The notes below the pieces were generated by a model. It was not told the DNA's origin. It saw nothing but the letters and a program-made list of their open reading frames with translations, and searched no databases. A DNA stretch of 64,000 nt. It comes from Verpa conica. Taxonomy: Eukaryota; Ascomycota; Pezizomycetes; Pezizales; Morchellaceae. The stretch's first letter is position 1; every line of letters starts with the position of its first letter. Where the stretch lies: positions 1,364,001-1,428,000 of the forward strand of contig JAUFSD010000010.1 of assembly GCA_033030425.1 (NCBI GenBank), given 5' to 3'. Below are positions 21,683 through 33,239 of this stretch, piece by piece. Made by a program: the position numbers and the translations under genes.

Positions 21683-22995
21683 ATGGCCTCCTCCTCCACC
21701 ACCACCACCACCACAGCCCCTAAGAAATCTCCCCCTCCCGCTATAATTTGCATCGGCATGGCCGGTTCGTTAAATCTTCACATCCCACTATTCGACCCCC
21801 CCCAGCAGAGCTAACCCATCCTCTCCAGTGCAGGCTCCGGCAAGACCACGTTCATGCAGCGTCTTAATGCACACCTCCATGAGAAGAAAAAACCACCGTA
21901 CATTGTGAACCTCGACCCGGCAGTCAAGAATGTTCCCTTCGAGCGCAATATCGATATCCGGGACTCGGTCAATTACAAAGAAGTAATGAAGCAGTATAAC
22001 CTCGGACCTAACGGGGGGATAATGACATGTTTGAATCTTTTTGCAACAAAAGTGGACCAGGTTATCGGGATTCTGGAGAAGCGGATGGATAGCATTACGA
22101 GTGTACTGGTAGACACACCAGGACAGATCGAGTGTTTCGTTTGGTGAGCCACTTTCCGAGAAGGGCTATTTTGGGGAGGGAAGTAGAAGCTGATGGTTAT
22201 AGGTCTGCGTCTGGAGCGATTATAACAGATGCTCTTGCGTCGGCTTTTCCAACTGTCATTGCCTATATTATTGATACACCGAGAACGACATCTCCGGCTA
22301 CTTTTATGTCTAATATGCTATATGCTTGTTCGATCCTCTACAAAACAAAGCTTCCCATGATCCTTGTTTTCAACAAGACAGATGCTCAGGACGCAGCGTT
22401 TGCGAAGGAATGGATGACTGATTTTGAAGCGTTTCAGCGCGCACTACGGGAGAGTGAAGAGGGGAATGATGAGGGTGTTGGGGGGAGTGGGTATATGGCG
22501 TCTTTACTCAACTCGATGAGTCTTATGCTCGATGAGTTCTATAAGCATCTTGATTTGGTTGCTGTGAGTGCTATGACGGGTGCAGGAATTGACGACTTCA
22601 TGAAAGCGGTTGAGGGGAAGTGTGAGGAGTATGAAAGGGACTATAGGCCTGAGATGGAGAAGGCGAGGGCAAAGAGAGACGAGCAGAAGGTTAAGGAGAA
22701 GCAGAAGGAGCTGGACAGGCTGATGAAGGATATGGATGTGGAAGGAGTAAGCAAAAGTGGGAGGAAGAAGTCTGTGAAGGTGGAGGAAGAACAGGGGGTC
22801 ATTAGTGATCTTGAGTCGAGTGACGAGGAGGGTGGGCAAGGGATGCAGGAGAGAGACGAAGATGAAGGGGCGATGGATGTGGATGAAGAAGGACTACAGG
22901 GGAGATATGAACGGACGTTGAAGGAAAATGGGACGGATGCTGGCGTTTTGCAGGATGCAAGCTTGAGAAGATATCTAGGTGCTAACCAGATGTAA
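21683..22995 (+). CDS. NPA3: GPN-loop GTPase 1 (RNA polymerase II import factor)
   Basis: Three exons, 21683-21764, 21834-22143 and 22203-22995, encode 394 residues from the MASSS methionine. An in-frame ATG at 21548 would add 45 residues. The P-loop GMAGSGKTT spans the first intron. [19 protein letters not shown], the defining YNLGPNGGI (GPN) loop, [11 protein letters not shown], and NKTDAQD follow, and SAMTGAG is the SA-type specificity motif. A charged coiled-coil and acidic tail ([21 protein letters not shown]) ends the protein. GPN1/Npa3 dimerises and helps assemble and import RNA polymerase II into the nucleus. Family length fits (yeast 385). Confidence 0.95.
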
Positions 22996-23257
22996 TTATT
23001 TCCTTGCCTACCGTCGTCGATTCTATAATCTCTTGCGGTCTATGTATCATAACTACCACACGTAAAAAAAAGACTACAAGGGCTGTTGCTATTACCTGCT
23101 TTGAGCTCATAAGCCATGGTCAATATTGCCCCGTAGCTAAGTATACTGATTAGAAAAACACCAACATCAAAAGCAACCCTCCCATAAGCAAAAAGTATAC
23201 AAAACGCCATATATAACAAGCACCAAATTAACAAAAAAAAAGAGAAAAAACACCCTA
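22996..23257. other. Short convergent intergenic gap
   Basis: 3' ends of GPN1 and VPS20. A 64-codon hydrophobic frame on the minus strand lies here but has no support. Confidence 0.4.
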
Positions 23258-24079
23258 CTACGCCAATATCGGCTCCGCCGCTGCCGCCAAAGCCTCCTTT
23301 CTCACCTTCGCTCTTTCCTTAGCCCTCCTCGCCTTTCTCTCCACCTCATTTTCAACCACCCCATCCTCCACTTCATTCTGACCCCCAACTGGTACAGTAC
23401 TCGGCGCATCCGGCATCGGCATATTCTTCATTCTCTCCTCTCTCTCCATCTGCTCAAGTTCATCCTCAACCTCGTCCTCCTCTTCATTCGACATTCGCCC
23501 GGCAAGCATATTACTGACTTCTCGCTGGTATGCAATTCCGTCTGCAGTTTCCTCCATCAGCTTCTCCACACTCTCAAGCGACATTTCTTTCTGGATTTCT
23601 TTGAGTACTTGGTTTCCCTGCCGGAGACCATAGAGGACGTCTTTCTGGACAAGTGAGAACTCGATTGTTGATGTCTATGAAACAACCCTCAGTCAGCTCT
23701 CTCTCTTCCTGTTTCTCCTTGCGTATAGAGGGGGAGGGGGGGTCAAACAAGCTCTTCAAGCGCCTGCAACTGCCCATCTGTCTTGATCAGCAACTGCTCT
23801 TGATACTTTCTCCTCCGCAGCGCTAGCAACGCCCGCTGCTTATCGCCCTTGACAATCATTTCCTTGGCAATCTCGTGTTCGCGGTCTAGCACAGTTTGTA
23901 TCTTCTTCTGATACTGTCGGAGTTTGTCGCGTTGGATCTTCATATCTAGTATCGCTCTGGGGGGTGTTATTAGCAGGGGGTGAGTGAGAGGGGGGGTTAG
24001 TTAGTAGTTGAGGGAGGGAGAGGAAGAGGGTGTACCTGTCTTGCGCCGTGACACGGTGGGAACTAGAGGTGTTCCCCAT
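23258..24079 (-). CDS. VPS20: ESCRT-III subunit VPS20 / CHMP6
   Basis: Three exons, 24079-24036, 23956-23749 and 23674-23258, encode 222 residues. The N-terminus MGNTSSS carries an N-myristoylation signal (Gly2, Ser6), as in Vps20. The first exon ends in TAQDR and the second begins AILDMKIQRDKLRQYQKKI, the Snf7-domain helix 1, followed by the RALLALRRRKYQEQLL helix and LEELTSTIEFSLVQKDVLYGLRQGNQVLKEI. The acidic C-terminal part (RMSNEEEDEVEDELEQME) is the autoinhibitory/MIM region. VPS20 links ESCRT-II to Snf7 filament growth on endosomes for multivesicular body sorting. The second donor is GTTTGA, unusual but the only one that fits. Confidence 0.94.
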
Positions 24080-24809
24080 ATTTTGTTTGTTTGTTCTTTA
24101 TATATTCTTCGAAGAGGAGTGGGGGAGCTTGGAGTGGTGGAATGAGCTCTGTGGTTCCTGATTTGGGGAATCCTAGTTCGGGATGAGCCGATCGGGTTGA
24201 GCCGCATGAAATAAGTGGCCGGGTAACTGTGCTTGCAGCTCCCTGGCCCCTGGATCATGTAATATCACTCATCAATATCGTTAACCTATATTTACTACTC
24301 TACTACGGGGTTCTCTAAAACTAGAATTGCAAATAAGCCGACTGTGTTATAAACTCGTGTCTTGAATAGCAGGAGGTATAAAACCTACGTAGCCGGGTTG
24401 TTGAGGCTGTCGTAGGAACCCTGTTTAAATTCCTTTCTAGAGGTTTAATTCGGGCTGGACTGCATATCTATTAAGTTGAGGCCATTAAGTTTGCACATAT
24501 ATATGATTATAGATGATTTCGCAGCTGGTGTCGATACTTCGTAAATATCTTAGCATTTTTAGAAGGAGGTCTACCTAGAAGGAAAAAGCAAACCACAGTG
24601 ATAAGAAAGTATTGGTCTATTGGTGTTAATAATACTTTCGATACAAAATCCTTCTCTTTTTATTTATTTTTACTGGGTTTAGTTTAAAAGCTCCAGCTTT
24701 GAAACGGCTAAAAACCACACTGTCCTCCCATAATCAACCCTTCCAATCAGATATGTCTTACACTCCCATTCCCATAATATAGTCATTATTTCAACTTCAT
24801 CGATCCCTC
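24080..24809. other. Intergenic VPS20 - YTH1-like
   Basis: Nothing beyond the near-match motif at 24256 and AT-rich sequence. Confidence 0.4.
24256..24271 (-). repeat. Bipartite motif copy, one base off
   Basis: TGAGTGAT-ATTAC-ATG on the minus strand, 177 bases upstream of VPS20. Confidence 0.45.
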
Positions 24810-25470
24810 CTACTTTGACTGATGGTTGTTGGGTAATAAAAGTAGCCTCTGGTCTTCGGCAGCTTTCTTGCTGTACTTTGGATGAGCCCCTTCTTCACAT
24901 TTAGGACCACTTGGACAGAACCCCGCGAAATAGAATTTACAGATGTTCACCCTCTCGTGTGTGAGCTTGCAAGCCGAACCTAGAGCGCAGAAGCCGTTTT
25001 TATAGTTTTTACAGGGACCCGATATATGGGTATACAAACATCTCTCATTGTGGCAATCCCCATACTGAAGGAACCAATGGCATTTTGGAGCTTTATGCCT
25101 AGATACGGAATCAGCTAATAAGAAGAAAATGATTTAGAGCTTATAGACATACACTGCAAGCTGGTGGGCAAAGTCGCAGTTGTCGCCCTTTTTACATAAT
25201 GAATTAATCCAATGCCTGCATATTACGCTATATCTGCTGTTAGCATCAATCCCCCGCAAGAATTACAAGGGAAAGGGAACTAAACTAACGGTCTATGAAA
25301 TGTCTATCGTTGCATTTTCCACCATACCCCAGTGGGCACTGGTCTAAACGCTGTAGTTCACAGTATCGTCTATTAGGATTTAGGCCGAAGCCGTACTCTG
25401 TACGTAGGAAGTTGGCGAACGCAAACTGTTGTACACGTGGCGTCGAATCGGGGAACTTAGTACTAAGCAT
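24810..25470 (-). pseudogene. YTH1/CPSF30-like CCCH zinc-finger gene, reading phase broken
   Basis: Three pieces are clear: 25470-25290, about 25227/25215-25153, and 25098-24810. Together they encode five CCCH fingers in the order of Yth1/CPSF30: FLRTEYGFGLNPNRRYCE..CPLGYGGKCNDRH, CRHWINSLCKKGDNCDFAH, KCHWFLQYGDCHNERCLYTH, CKNYKNGFCALGSACKLTH, and CKFYFAGFCPSGPKCEEGAH. That protein is part of the cleavage and polyadenylation factor, binding AAUAAA RNA. The second junction joins in phase, but the first does not: the GTTAGT donor leaves one base, while all AG sites after the GCTAAC branch point need two. The first finger also has seven residues where five are usual, and the RKMPEC linker is changed. 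This may be a decayed or divergent paralogue, or the assembly has an indel. Confidence 0.65.
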
Positions 25471-26810
25471 GATGGGTAGTAGTCTTACTGAAGAGACTGA
25501 TTCGTATATATAGGTTCTAAGGATACTGGACTGGAAACAAAGAGGTAACTATGATGCGAGGCTGTTTATAGGTAGCCACTATATTTGTAGCCACGTACTG
25601 CACTGGGTTGCTTGCTATATATCTAGATGGTTGGTAACTCTCTTCAAATCTGTCTTCAGGAGGCCAGGTTGCTACCACATGATTACGGAAAATTTCCAGC
25701 AGCGAGTGACCTCGTATTATCCTTAACCTAACTATATAACTAGCTGATATATTTTTGACTATGAGAAGCACTTTCCTCGGCTTGAAATAACTGACAGAGC
25801 ATTTGAGTTTTTTAATAATTATTTATTAATTCCATTTAGAAATAACAGTCATCAGATATCGACACTCACAAATCTCTTTTTAGAAACCCTATTACTTCTT
25901 GGGTTATTCCTGGTACCTATATTTGAAGATCCTTATAATTACCCTCCGTAGGGGTATAAAGGCACGTCTTTAGTCATGACAAGCGCAACTAGCTCCCTTC
26001 AATCCTTAGGAAGTAAAACGCAATAATCTCCTCTTTCCGGGATCCCACCGTGGGGAGTGCTAACGATTAAGAGATAGTACACCGAAAATATCCATAATAA
26101 CACCCCAAGTTCCATTTTCTAAGCTTTGGAACCAATTAGTCGTTGACTCCAAATGAATGACGTCATTCTCGGGGAATCTGACTCTTTTAGAAATATGTCG
26201 ATAACTTCGCAAAACTGCTCGTAGTTGCTCCCGTGTGCTCAAGAGACAGGAGGTCGTCCCAAGTACTTGTACCGGTATGCATTTAATAGCAATTTGTATT
26301 TTTCTGGAATGTGTTAGTAAAGCAAAAGGTTTAGAAGACACACACCTGATATATACCGCCTAAATAATATAAGGCTATCCTTTTATGAGTCTTCGAGTCT
26401 AGCCAACAAAGAAATCCCAATGAATTAATATCTAGAAGAATTTGAATAAAACCAACTCACTATAAGAGCCTACTCATTGTCATCTCCCCAACCGCTCTCG
26501 ATACCCCAACCCCTTCGAGACCCACATATTTCTAATTGAGGGGACCTCTCTGCCTCATGCCCAGCCTAGATCATGTAGCGCCAAGGATCGTGCTTCTCGC
26601 TACACCACAGTGAAGTGCAACACCGTTAGTTGTCACGTGCACTTAGGCAACCGGCTGCATATTGTATCATTGCCCACACAGTTACCCGGCCCCCTTCAGA
26701 GATCTGCAAGTTAACTAACCCTCGTCAAAAAAATATCCCAACCCACCAATTTTTTTCTCCGAACGAAAAACCGTCGCATTCTCTTTTGCGCCAAACACCA
26801 AGACACAGTT
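25471..26810. other. Intergenic, 1.3 kb
   Basis: Promoters of the YTH1-like gene and of UTP13. Small open frames on the minus strand (25517-25771, 26060-26341) show no recognisable domain. I see no other structure. Confidence 0.4.
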
Positions 26811-29750
26811 ATGGCGCCCTCATCAACTTCGCTAAAAACGGATTTCAAGCCAGCAAAAGTCATACAACCTTTCTACACCGGTGGTAAAGTCGCACTCGAC
26901 CGAAATGGCCGGATACTTGTTACAACGCTAAACGAGGATGTGCTGGTTACGGATTTCGAAACTGGTGACGAATTGGCGAGGATTGAGGGTGTGAGTATGC
27001 GCACCGGCTGGTACCTCGGAAATTTATTTTTTCTGGGGTAATGGTTGCTAACTCTGTGCTATGTGGATATAGGACTCGGAGCAAGTTACTACACTAGCTC
27101 GTAAGTACCGATTTCTTCATTGGTGACAAGAATACTAAAGATGATTGCCTTAAGAAACTGACAGTTTACTATAATAGTTACACCTGACGCTTCATACTTG
27201 ATTATTTGCTCTCGCTCATATACAATGCGTATTTTCTCACTTGCTGTCGACTCCGAGCTTGACAAGCTATCTGTAACACCTACCCTCCTTCGCTCTATGA
27301 AAGCCCATACTGCCCCTGTCATAGTCGCAGATACAGATCCCACTGGAACACTGCTGGCAACAGGTGGTGCAGATGGACTAGTCAAAGTCTGGGATATCAA
27401 GGGTGGCTTCGTCACACATAATCTACGTGGCCACGGGGGTGTCATTTCAGCATTGAAGTTCTATGCTCCAGAAAATGCATCTACTACTAACCTACCCACA
27501 GAGACGGCCTCACTAAAGAAGGGAGGCAATAAGAAAAAGACCCAGAAGTCAGACGGGGGAGGGGAACTAGGCTGGAGACTTGCAACTGGGGCAGATGATA
27601 CTAAGATTCGTGTGTGGGATTTAATAAAGAGTACTTGTATTGCGGTTTTAGATTCACATGTTAGTGTCGTGAGAGGTCTGGATTGGTCGGCCGACGGAAA
27701 GACATTAGTAAGTGGTAGTAGAGATAAGGTGGTATGCTTGTGGGATACCAGGAGCTGGAAATTGAAAGGCACAATACCGGTCCTAGAAGAGCTGGAGATG
27801 GTGGGTTTTTTGGCACCAGGAGCTTTGAGGATGCAAGGAGAGGAAGATGAGAGTATTGGAGAGCAAATAATCTACATGGGTGGGAGGAGGAATAGAGTAA
27901 GACTGTGGGATTTAGGGGCAGGGAAGGAGATCACTAGAAGCAGCGATGAGGATGAGCCAGAAGAAGACGAAGAGCGAGAAGCTGATGGAATTGTTGATAT
28001 TATGTTAGTACCCCTACCAACACCCCTAGAAAAGATCGATCTTGAATGTCTAATATTCCATTCTAAAAACATATCAGATACCACAAGTCTCTCCCGACGC
28101 TCCTTTCCATCCATAACGATCAAACCCTACTAGTGAACTCCCTCACCATCCCCCCTTCTACCACTACCCTCCCAGTGCTTCAACGTGTCTCTGGTCACCA
28201 CGACGAAATCATCGACCTCGCCTACCTCACCCCCTCGGACTCCCTCGTTGCCCTTGCCACAAACTCCGAAGATATTCGCATCGTCGATATTGCTAAAGGC
28301 TTTGGTGACGTCGGTATCCTCCGTGGTCACGGTGATATCGTCATTTGCCTAGACCGCGATTGGTCTGGTGTATGGCTTGCCAGCGGAGGAAAGGATAACG
28401 AGGCACGATTATGGAAGATTGATGGCGAGAATAAAGAATTTACTTGTCATGCACGATTTACAGGACACGCAGAGAGTATTGGGGCTATTGCGGTGTCAAG
28501 GGTTGTTCCGCAGGCTGAGAGTAACGCGGCGAAGAGCTTTGCACCGCCGAAGTTCCTAATTACTGGGAGTCAAGATCGGACGATTAAGAGGTGGGAGGTG
28601 CCGGTTCCAGGGAGGAAGGCGAGAGCGATTTATACGAGGAAGGCCCATGAGAAAGATATCAATGCTGTCGATGTTTCCCCTGACGATGAACTCTTTGCGT
28701 CTGCGTCTCAAGATAAAACGGTAAAGATCTGGTCGGTTGAGGAGGGAGAGGTACTAGGTGTTCTTCGAGGGCATCGTCGTGGTGTGTGGTCTGTTAAGTT
28801 TGGGCCTTTATCTGTGACGGCTGCTGTTGTGGGTGGTGTGGAAGGTGCCAAGGGAGGGAGAATGGTGGTTACTGGAAGTGGGGATAAAACAGTAAAGCTT
28901 TGGAGTTTGACAGATTATAGTTGTTTGAAGACTTTTGAGGGACATACAAACAGTGTATTAAAAACAGTCTGGTTGAGTGGCGGAATGCAGGTGGGAAGTT
29001 CTGGTGGAGATGGCTTAGTCAAGGTCTGGGACGTTAAATCTGGGGAATGCAATGCCACTTTGGATAACCACGAAGATAAGGTATGTGGGCATGCTTATTC
29101 TTCTATAACTTTTACTCATCCACCTTCCACAGGTTTGGGCCTTGACAGTCCGCAAAGACGACCACATCCTCGTTTCTGGCGGTGGTGACTCTATCGTTAC
29201 CTTCTGGGAGGATATCTCCGAGTCCACACGTCTCGAAGCGTCAAAACTCGAATCAGAGCTTGTAGAGAAAGAGCAGAAGCTCCAAAACTATATCCACAAT
29301 TCAGATTACCGTGAAGCTATTACCCTGGCTCTAGGTCTCAATCACCCTGGGCGCCTCCTCTCCCTCTTTACATCTGTAACAACTACCTCCCCTGCTGAAC
29401 CAAATTACCTCTCAGGCTTGGCAGCAGTCGACGAAGTCCTTGCATCTCTGGGTGATGAACAGCTCTTCATACTGCTATGCCGGGTCCGAGACTGGAATAC
29501 TAATGCGAAGACAGCTGGAGTTGCGCAGAGGATCTTGCATGTGCTGGTGAAGAGCTACACTCCGCAGAGGTTGATGGGGGTTAAGGGGGCAGGGCAGGTA
29601 TGGGATGCGCTGAAGAGCTATACAGAGAGACACTATAAGAGGATTGAGGAGATGGTACAAGAGAGTTACCTAGTAGAGTACACTTTGAGAGAGATGGAGG
29701 AGGTATTCGGAGATGATGGGGTGAGAGGAGACGAGGTTATGGTTATGTAA
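26811..29750 (+). CDS. UTP13: U3 snoRNP WD-repeat protein UTP13 / TBL3
   Basis: Five exons, 26811-26990, 27073-27100, 27178-28003, 28078-29080 and 29133-29750, encode 884 residues. Two tandem WD40 propellers are visible: LLATGGADGLVKVWDIKGG, LATGADDTKIRVWDL, LVSGSRDKVVCLWDTRSWK in the first, and LASGGKDNEARLWKI, LITGSQDRTIKRWEV, FASASQDKTVKIWSVEEG, VVTGSGDKTVKLWSL, SGGDGLVKVWDVKSGE in the second. The C-terminal Utp13 helical domain (LQNYIHNSDYREAITLALGLNHPGRLLSLF) identifies the member of the UTP-B subcomplex. It acts in the nucleolus in 18S rRNA maturation. A lysine-rich insertion near residue 205 (KKGGNKKKTQK) and an acidic loop (SSDEDEPEEDEER) near residue 340 lie between blades. The second exon is only 28 bases. 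Confidence 0.96.
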
Positions 29751-29997
29751 AGCTGTTGAAGTAAGGGTAAAAGCAAAGAGAAAAAGAGGTGAGATTGTAA
29801 AATATTAAGAGGAGAGTGTATGTACTATAATATTTCATGAAGTATGGTGGGTTAGTTAAAATTATGTATTGTTTAGATAATTTTACTACCCTGTTATGGT
29901 TGTCCCTAAAATACATAGGGAAGACGTTATGTACTCTTTTATACTTAAATTTAAGCGTTCTAGTTTGAACCTAGTCTGATAGTTATCCCTTTCAATC

Positions 29998-30092
29998 ACC
30001 TATGATTAATTGATTCATTCATCCCTACATATCGTTCATGAAATATCACTCGGTATTATTCACCTAACACTGAATGAATGAATTAATCATAG
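29998..30092. repeat. Imperfect inverted repeat beside tRNA gene
   Basis: CCTATGATTAATTGATTCAT at about 30000 is the reverse complement, with small gaps, of ATGAATGAATTAATCATAGG ending at about 30092. The arms are ~24 bases and the loop is ~45 bases, containing a bipartite motif copy. Confidence 0.65.
30037..30052 (-). repeat. Bipartite motif copy (CGAGTGAT-ATTTC-ATG)
   Basis: Perfect match on the minus strand, in the loop of the inverted repeat left of tRNA-Val. Confidence 0.6.
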
Positions 30093-30258
30093 GTACATAG
30101 AGCCCGAGGGCATTTGAATGAGTGACTGTGGCAGGGTTCGAACCTGCGAACTTCTGCGTGTAAAGCAGACGCGCTAACCACTACGCTACACGGTCATTAT
30201 TCACCTAACACTCAACATATCAATGAATCAACGGATTTATCATAGGTACATGGAGCCC
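30055..30258 (+). repeat. Direct repeat pair enclosing the tRNA gene
   Basis: TTATTCACCTAACACT...ATCATAGGTACATAGAGCCC at about 30057-30107 recurs as TTATTCACCTAACACT...ATCATAGGTACATGGAGCCC at 30197-30258. The tRNA sits between the copies. The right copy has ~10 more bases in the middle. Confidence 0.8.
30123..30195 (-). tRNA. tRNA-Val (anticodon TAC)
   Basis: A 73-base tRNA without intron. The A box is TAGCGTAGTGGTTAGCGCG, the anticodon arm TCTGC-TTTACAC-GCAGA gives anticodon TAC, and the T arm GCAGG-TTCGAAC-CCTGC pairs fully. The acceptor stem GACCGTG/CACAGTC has one C-A mismatch at the fourth pair; the discriminator base is A. The mismatch could mean reduced function or RNA editing, or it may be tolerated. 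Confidence 0.92.
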
Positions 30259-30883
30259 AAATTCTATGGTACTAGGCCACACACTCAATAAAAGTAAAGT
30301 AAAAAAAAATGCTCGACATATTTACTTTGTGTTATTCACTCAGCTACTGAAATAGTAGAATAGGGTTAATGTTTTACGTTTCCAAGTATACTAGAATGTG
30401 TACAATATAATAGCAAAAACTATTGCCCCTATAGCTTAGTGCACTGTAATTTTCCGTTTATCTCATAGGATTACACAGCCCCTACAATGACTACCCCCTT
30501 CAGGCGTATCTGGCTTCCGTCGTTACGGTGAATGATATACGGCTCTGTTATATGCACTACTAGGGCTGATGGTCTTTTAGGGTTGTAAATAAGGTAGCGC
30601 ATCAATTAGCTAATATGGGATTATCTTAGATAGCTAATGATATGCTGGAGGAGTTTCCCGGATCTATATCTGATGCCCTAGTTCATCGTGCGGAAGATAT
30701 GCCAAACAGTGATAGAGATCTACGGGTGTAAATTAAAACATTCGCGTAGCACTTTACCACATAGGCCATAGTGATTATGCAATTTAATATATTTTTCATC
30801 ACCTAAACTAACTTATACCTTAATAAATTCTAATTTTAATATCAAGCTTAGCCTAGCTATGTAGCTTGGAATACCGTGGCCAC
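30196..30883. other. Intergenic, tRNA-Val to GH51 3' end
   Basis: AT-rich. It holds the right-hand direct repeat and nothing else I can support. Confidence 0.4.
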
Positions 30884-33239
30884 TTATTTGACCGCAACAA
30901 CAACAACCGACCATGCTGGGAGAGTAAGAGTAAACCTCCCGCTACTGCCAGTAATTGCAGTCGTGACAGGAACGACAAGAGGATTCTTTGGCAAGTTGAT
31001 CGAATTAGAGGCTGGCCCCGTCAAAGTGGTGACTGTTCCAGCAGTGGTTCCCGGGATAGTCACGGTCGTGGAGACAGCAGTAGCACCGTAGTTGGCCATC
31101 TTGACATAGTAGTAGCCAGTGTTGTCATTCTTTGACGCAACCCAGTATGCTTCGGGAATATTAGTAGGGTACTTCTACTGAAAGATATAAACTTAACATA
31201 CCAGGGCCAAAAGCAGTGTCGGATGTCACTGGAAGAATAGTAGTTCCCCTGTTGACTGAGAACATCTTTATTTTTCACGATAGTTTAGCGGCCGCTACTA
31301 TCAGCTAAGAACAAAATGGTACTCACCTGTTGCACATAATAACTTGTAGAGAGGGTCAAAAAGCTAGGATCGGATGTGAATCCTACAAGGTCCGGCTGTC
31401 ACAAGAACTACTGATTAGCGGAATAACTTTAGTACCAGAAGACAGAAACTATAACTTACCGCCCACTGGGTTGAATTGAAGTGCTGGAGAAGGGGTGCGT
31501 ACGCAGCCATCTTCACCACATCACTGTTTCTCTCAATTCCAATCATAAAAACGGCCTCAGCAACGGCACCAATCAACGTAGCCCACCAGTTTGTAGCTCC
31601 AGTGTTTGACTGTGTGCAAGCGTACTCGCCCACGAAGATCCCATAGTTGCGATCATAGTTATCGTATGTATTGAAGAGGGCAACAAATTGATCAGGTCGA
31701 AGGTAGTAGTGAATATCAATCCACATTCCAGCTGGCTTTGGGCTCGGTAGACCCTGGTCGGTACTCGCAATGATTGTGAGACTGGGATATTTGGCCTTGA
31801 TTGCGTCGTGGAAAGCTGTGAATCTAGCAGCATAACTAGCTAATCCACCTTGAAGGAAGTCCTCATTTCCGATTTCGACGTATTTAAGGTCGAATGGCGC
31901 CGCTCTACCATGACTAGCCCGGAGTGCACCGTAAGTTGTAGTTGTGGCCCCTGTGATATACTAAAAGGATCTTTAGCAGCTATCAAAGAAATAGATTATC
32001 TATGGAACTCAGTACCTCAATCTCGTTCAAAACGTCGGTTATATATGGTGTCAACGCAGTGCCAGTAACAACACCACCTCCAAGAGTCAACCCAGCCCAA
32101 ACTCCCAATACAGGAACCAACTTCATATCCTCACACCAGTACAAGTATTCAAGTAGACCAAGCGCATCTGTGTTTGCATAACCCCAGTCACCTAGAATAC
32201 ACGGTTAGTATAGTTACTAGAGTTCACAAGCAAGAACATGTATATTCCTTACCTTGTCGGCCAGGCCTGGTGTGAACAGGGCCAATAGTTTCGTTCCACT
32301 TCCATCTTCTGGCTACTGTGGCGCCTTCCCTATAATATTTGTTAGAGACTTAACGGCTATTAATTCAGGGGGTAGTGCCATACAAATTGTTCCCACCTAT
32401 ATCACACATGCACTTGTAAGCCTTCGTGCGATTAAGAAGAGTTATAGGTAGAACAAACCAGGAAATCTCAAAAAGGACGCCTTGACATTCTCAAGAGCAC
32501 CAGCAATATCTGGCTTGAGACCATTGTATCTTGTGTGGTATGTAACTGGGAAAAGCTGGAACAGATTGAAATAAATCGAACTCCCAGCTACTTTAGAGGC
32601 GTCAAAAGTGGCAACGAAAAGGTTGTCCCCATTAGGTGCTGCGTTTGCCGTGAATGTTGTCTCGTAGTAAGTCCATTGGGTTGAAACACTATTAATGGTC
32701 ACAGCTTTGCTACCAAATACAGTACCATCAACGCTGGAAACCAGTTTCACGGTAACTGTGCCACTATACGCTCCTTCAACCCAAAAGTAGCATGCATACG
32801 TATCCTTCTTCACTGGAATACCCCAGTAGCCTGCATTCGAGAAACCAACTTGACCCGTGGTTCCAGCAGGCACGTCGACACGAAGGACATTTGGTAGAGC
32901 TGTAGAGAGTGGATGAGTGGTATCAACGGCCAGAGAAACACCTCCGACGGGGGCCCAGGCTGTGAGATCTTTGGTAGTTCCTTGAAATCCGTTGTTACGA
33001 AGAAGCTGGCCATGAATTCCTCCGTCGCCAGAGTGGTTGATATCCTACTTCATTAAGTCATAGTCCCAAAGTTTAGGAATTTTACCACGTACCTCGAACA
33101 TAAAGCCGTAGAGAAGTGGACTCGAAGCATTTCCCCCGGTGGTAGAAACAGTAAGGCCTAAACTACTCACAAGACTAGGGAGGATGACAACTCCTATGAG
33201 GAGCTGCATGACCCTGAAAAAGCCGCTCGAATGCTTCAT
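30884..33239 (-). CDS. Secreted GH51 alpha-L-arabinofuranosidase
   Basis: Nine exons: 33239-33093, 33044-32459, 32396-32384, 32329-32253, 32191-32016, 31960-31460, 31395-31327, 31265-31202 and 31149-30884. They give 632 residues with all phases consistent. A signal peptide (MKHSSGFFRVMQLLIGVVILPSLVSSL) sends it outside the cell, where the family removes arabinose side chains from arabinoxylan and pectin. GH51 marks are LYGFMFEDINHSGDGGIHGQL, FLRFPGGNNLEG, RWKWNETIGP, YVEIGNEDF (acid/base Glu), and FVGEYAC (nucleophile Glu). Residues ~70-180 form the carbohydrate-binding-like beta domain seen in fungal members. The conserved FPGGNNLEG motif is assembled across a 13-base exon. An ATG at 33338 would extend the N-terminus and mask the signal peptide, so 33239 was chosen. 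Confidence 0.94.

Noticed and set aside
23040..23234. Hydrophobic 64-codon frame between GPN1 and VPS20
   Set aside because: Too short, in the 3' region of two convergent genes, poly-A rich.
26060..26341. 93-codon minus-strand frame upstream of UTP13
   Set aside because: No domain match that I can defend; intergenic composition.
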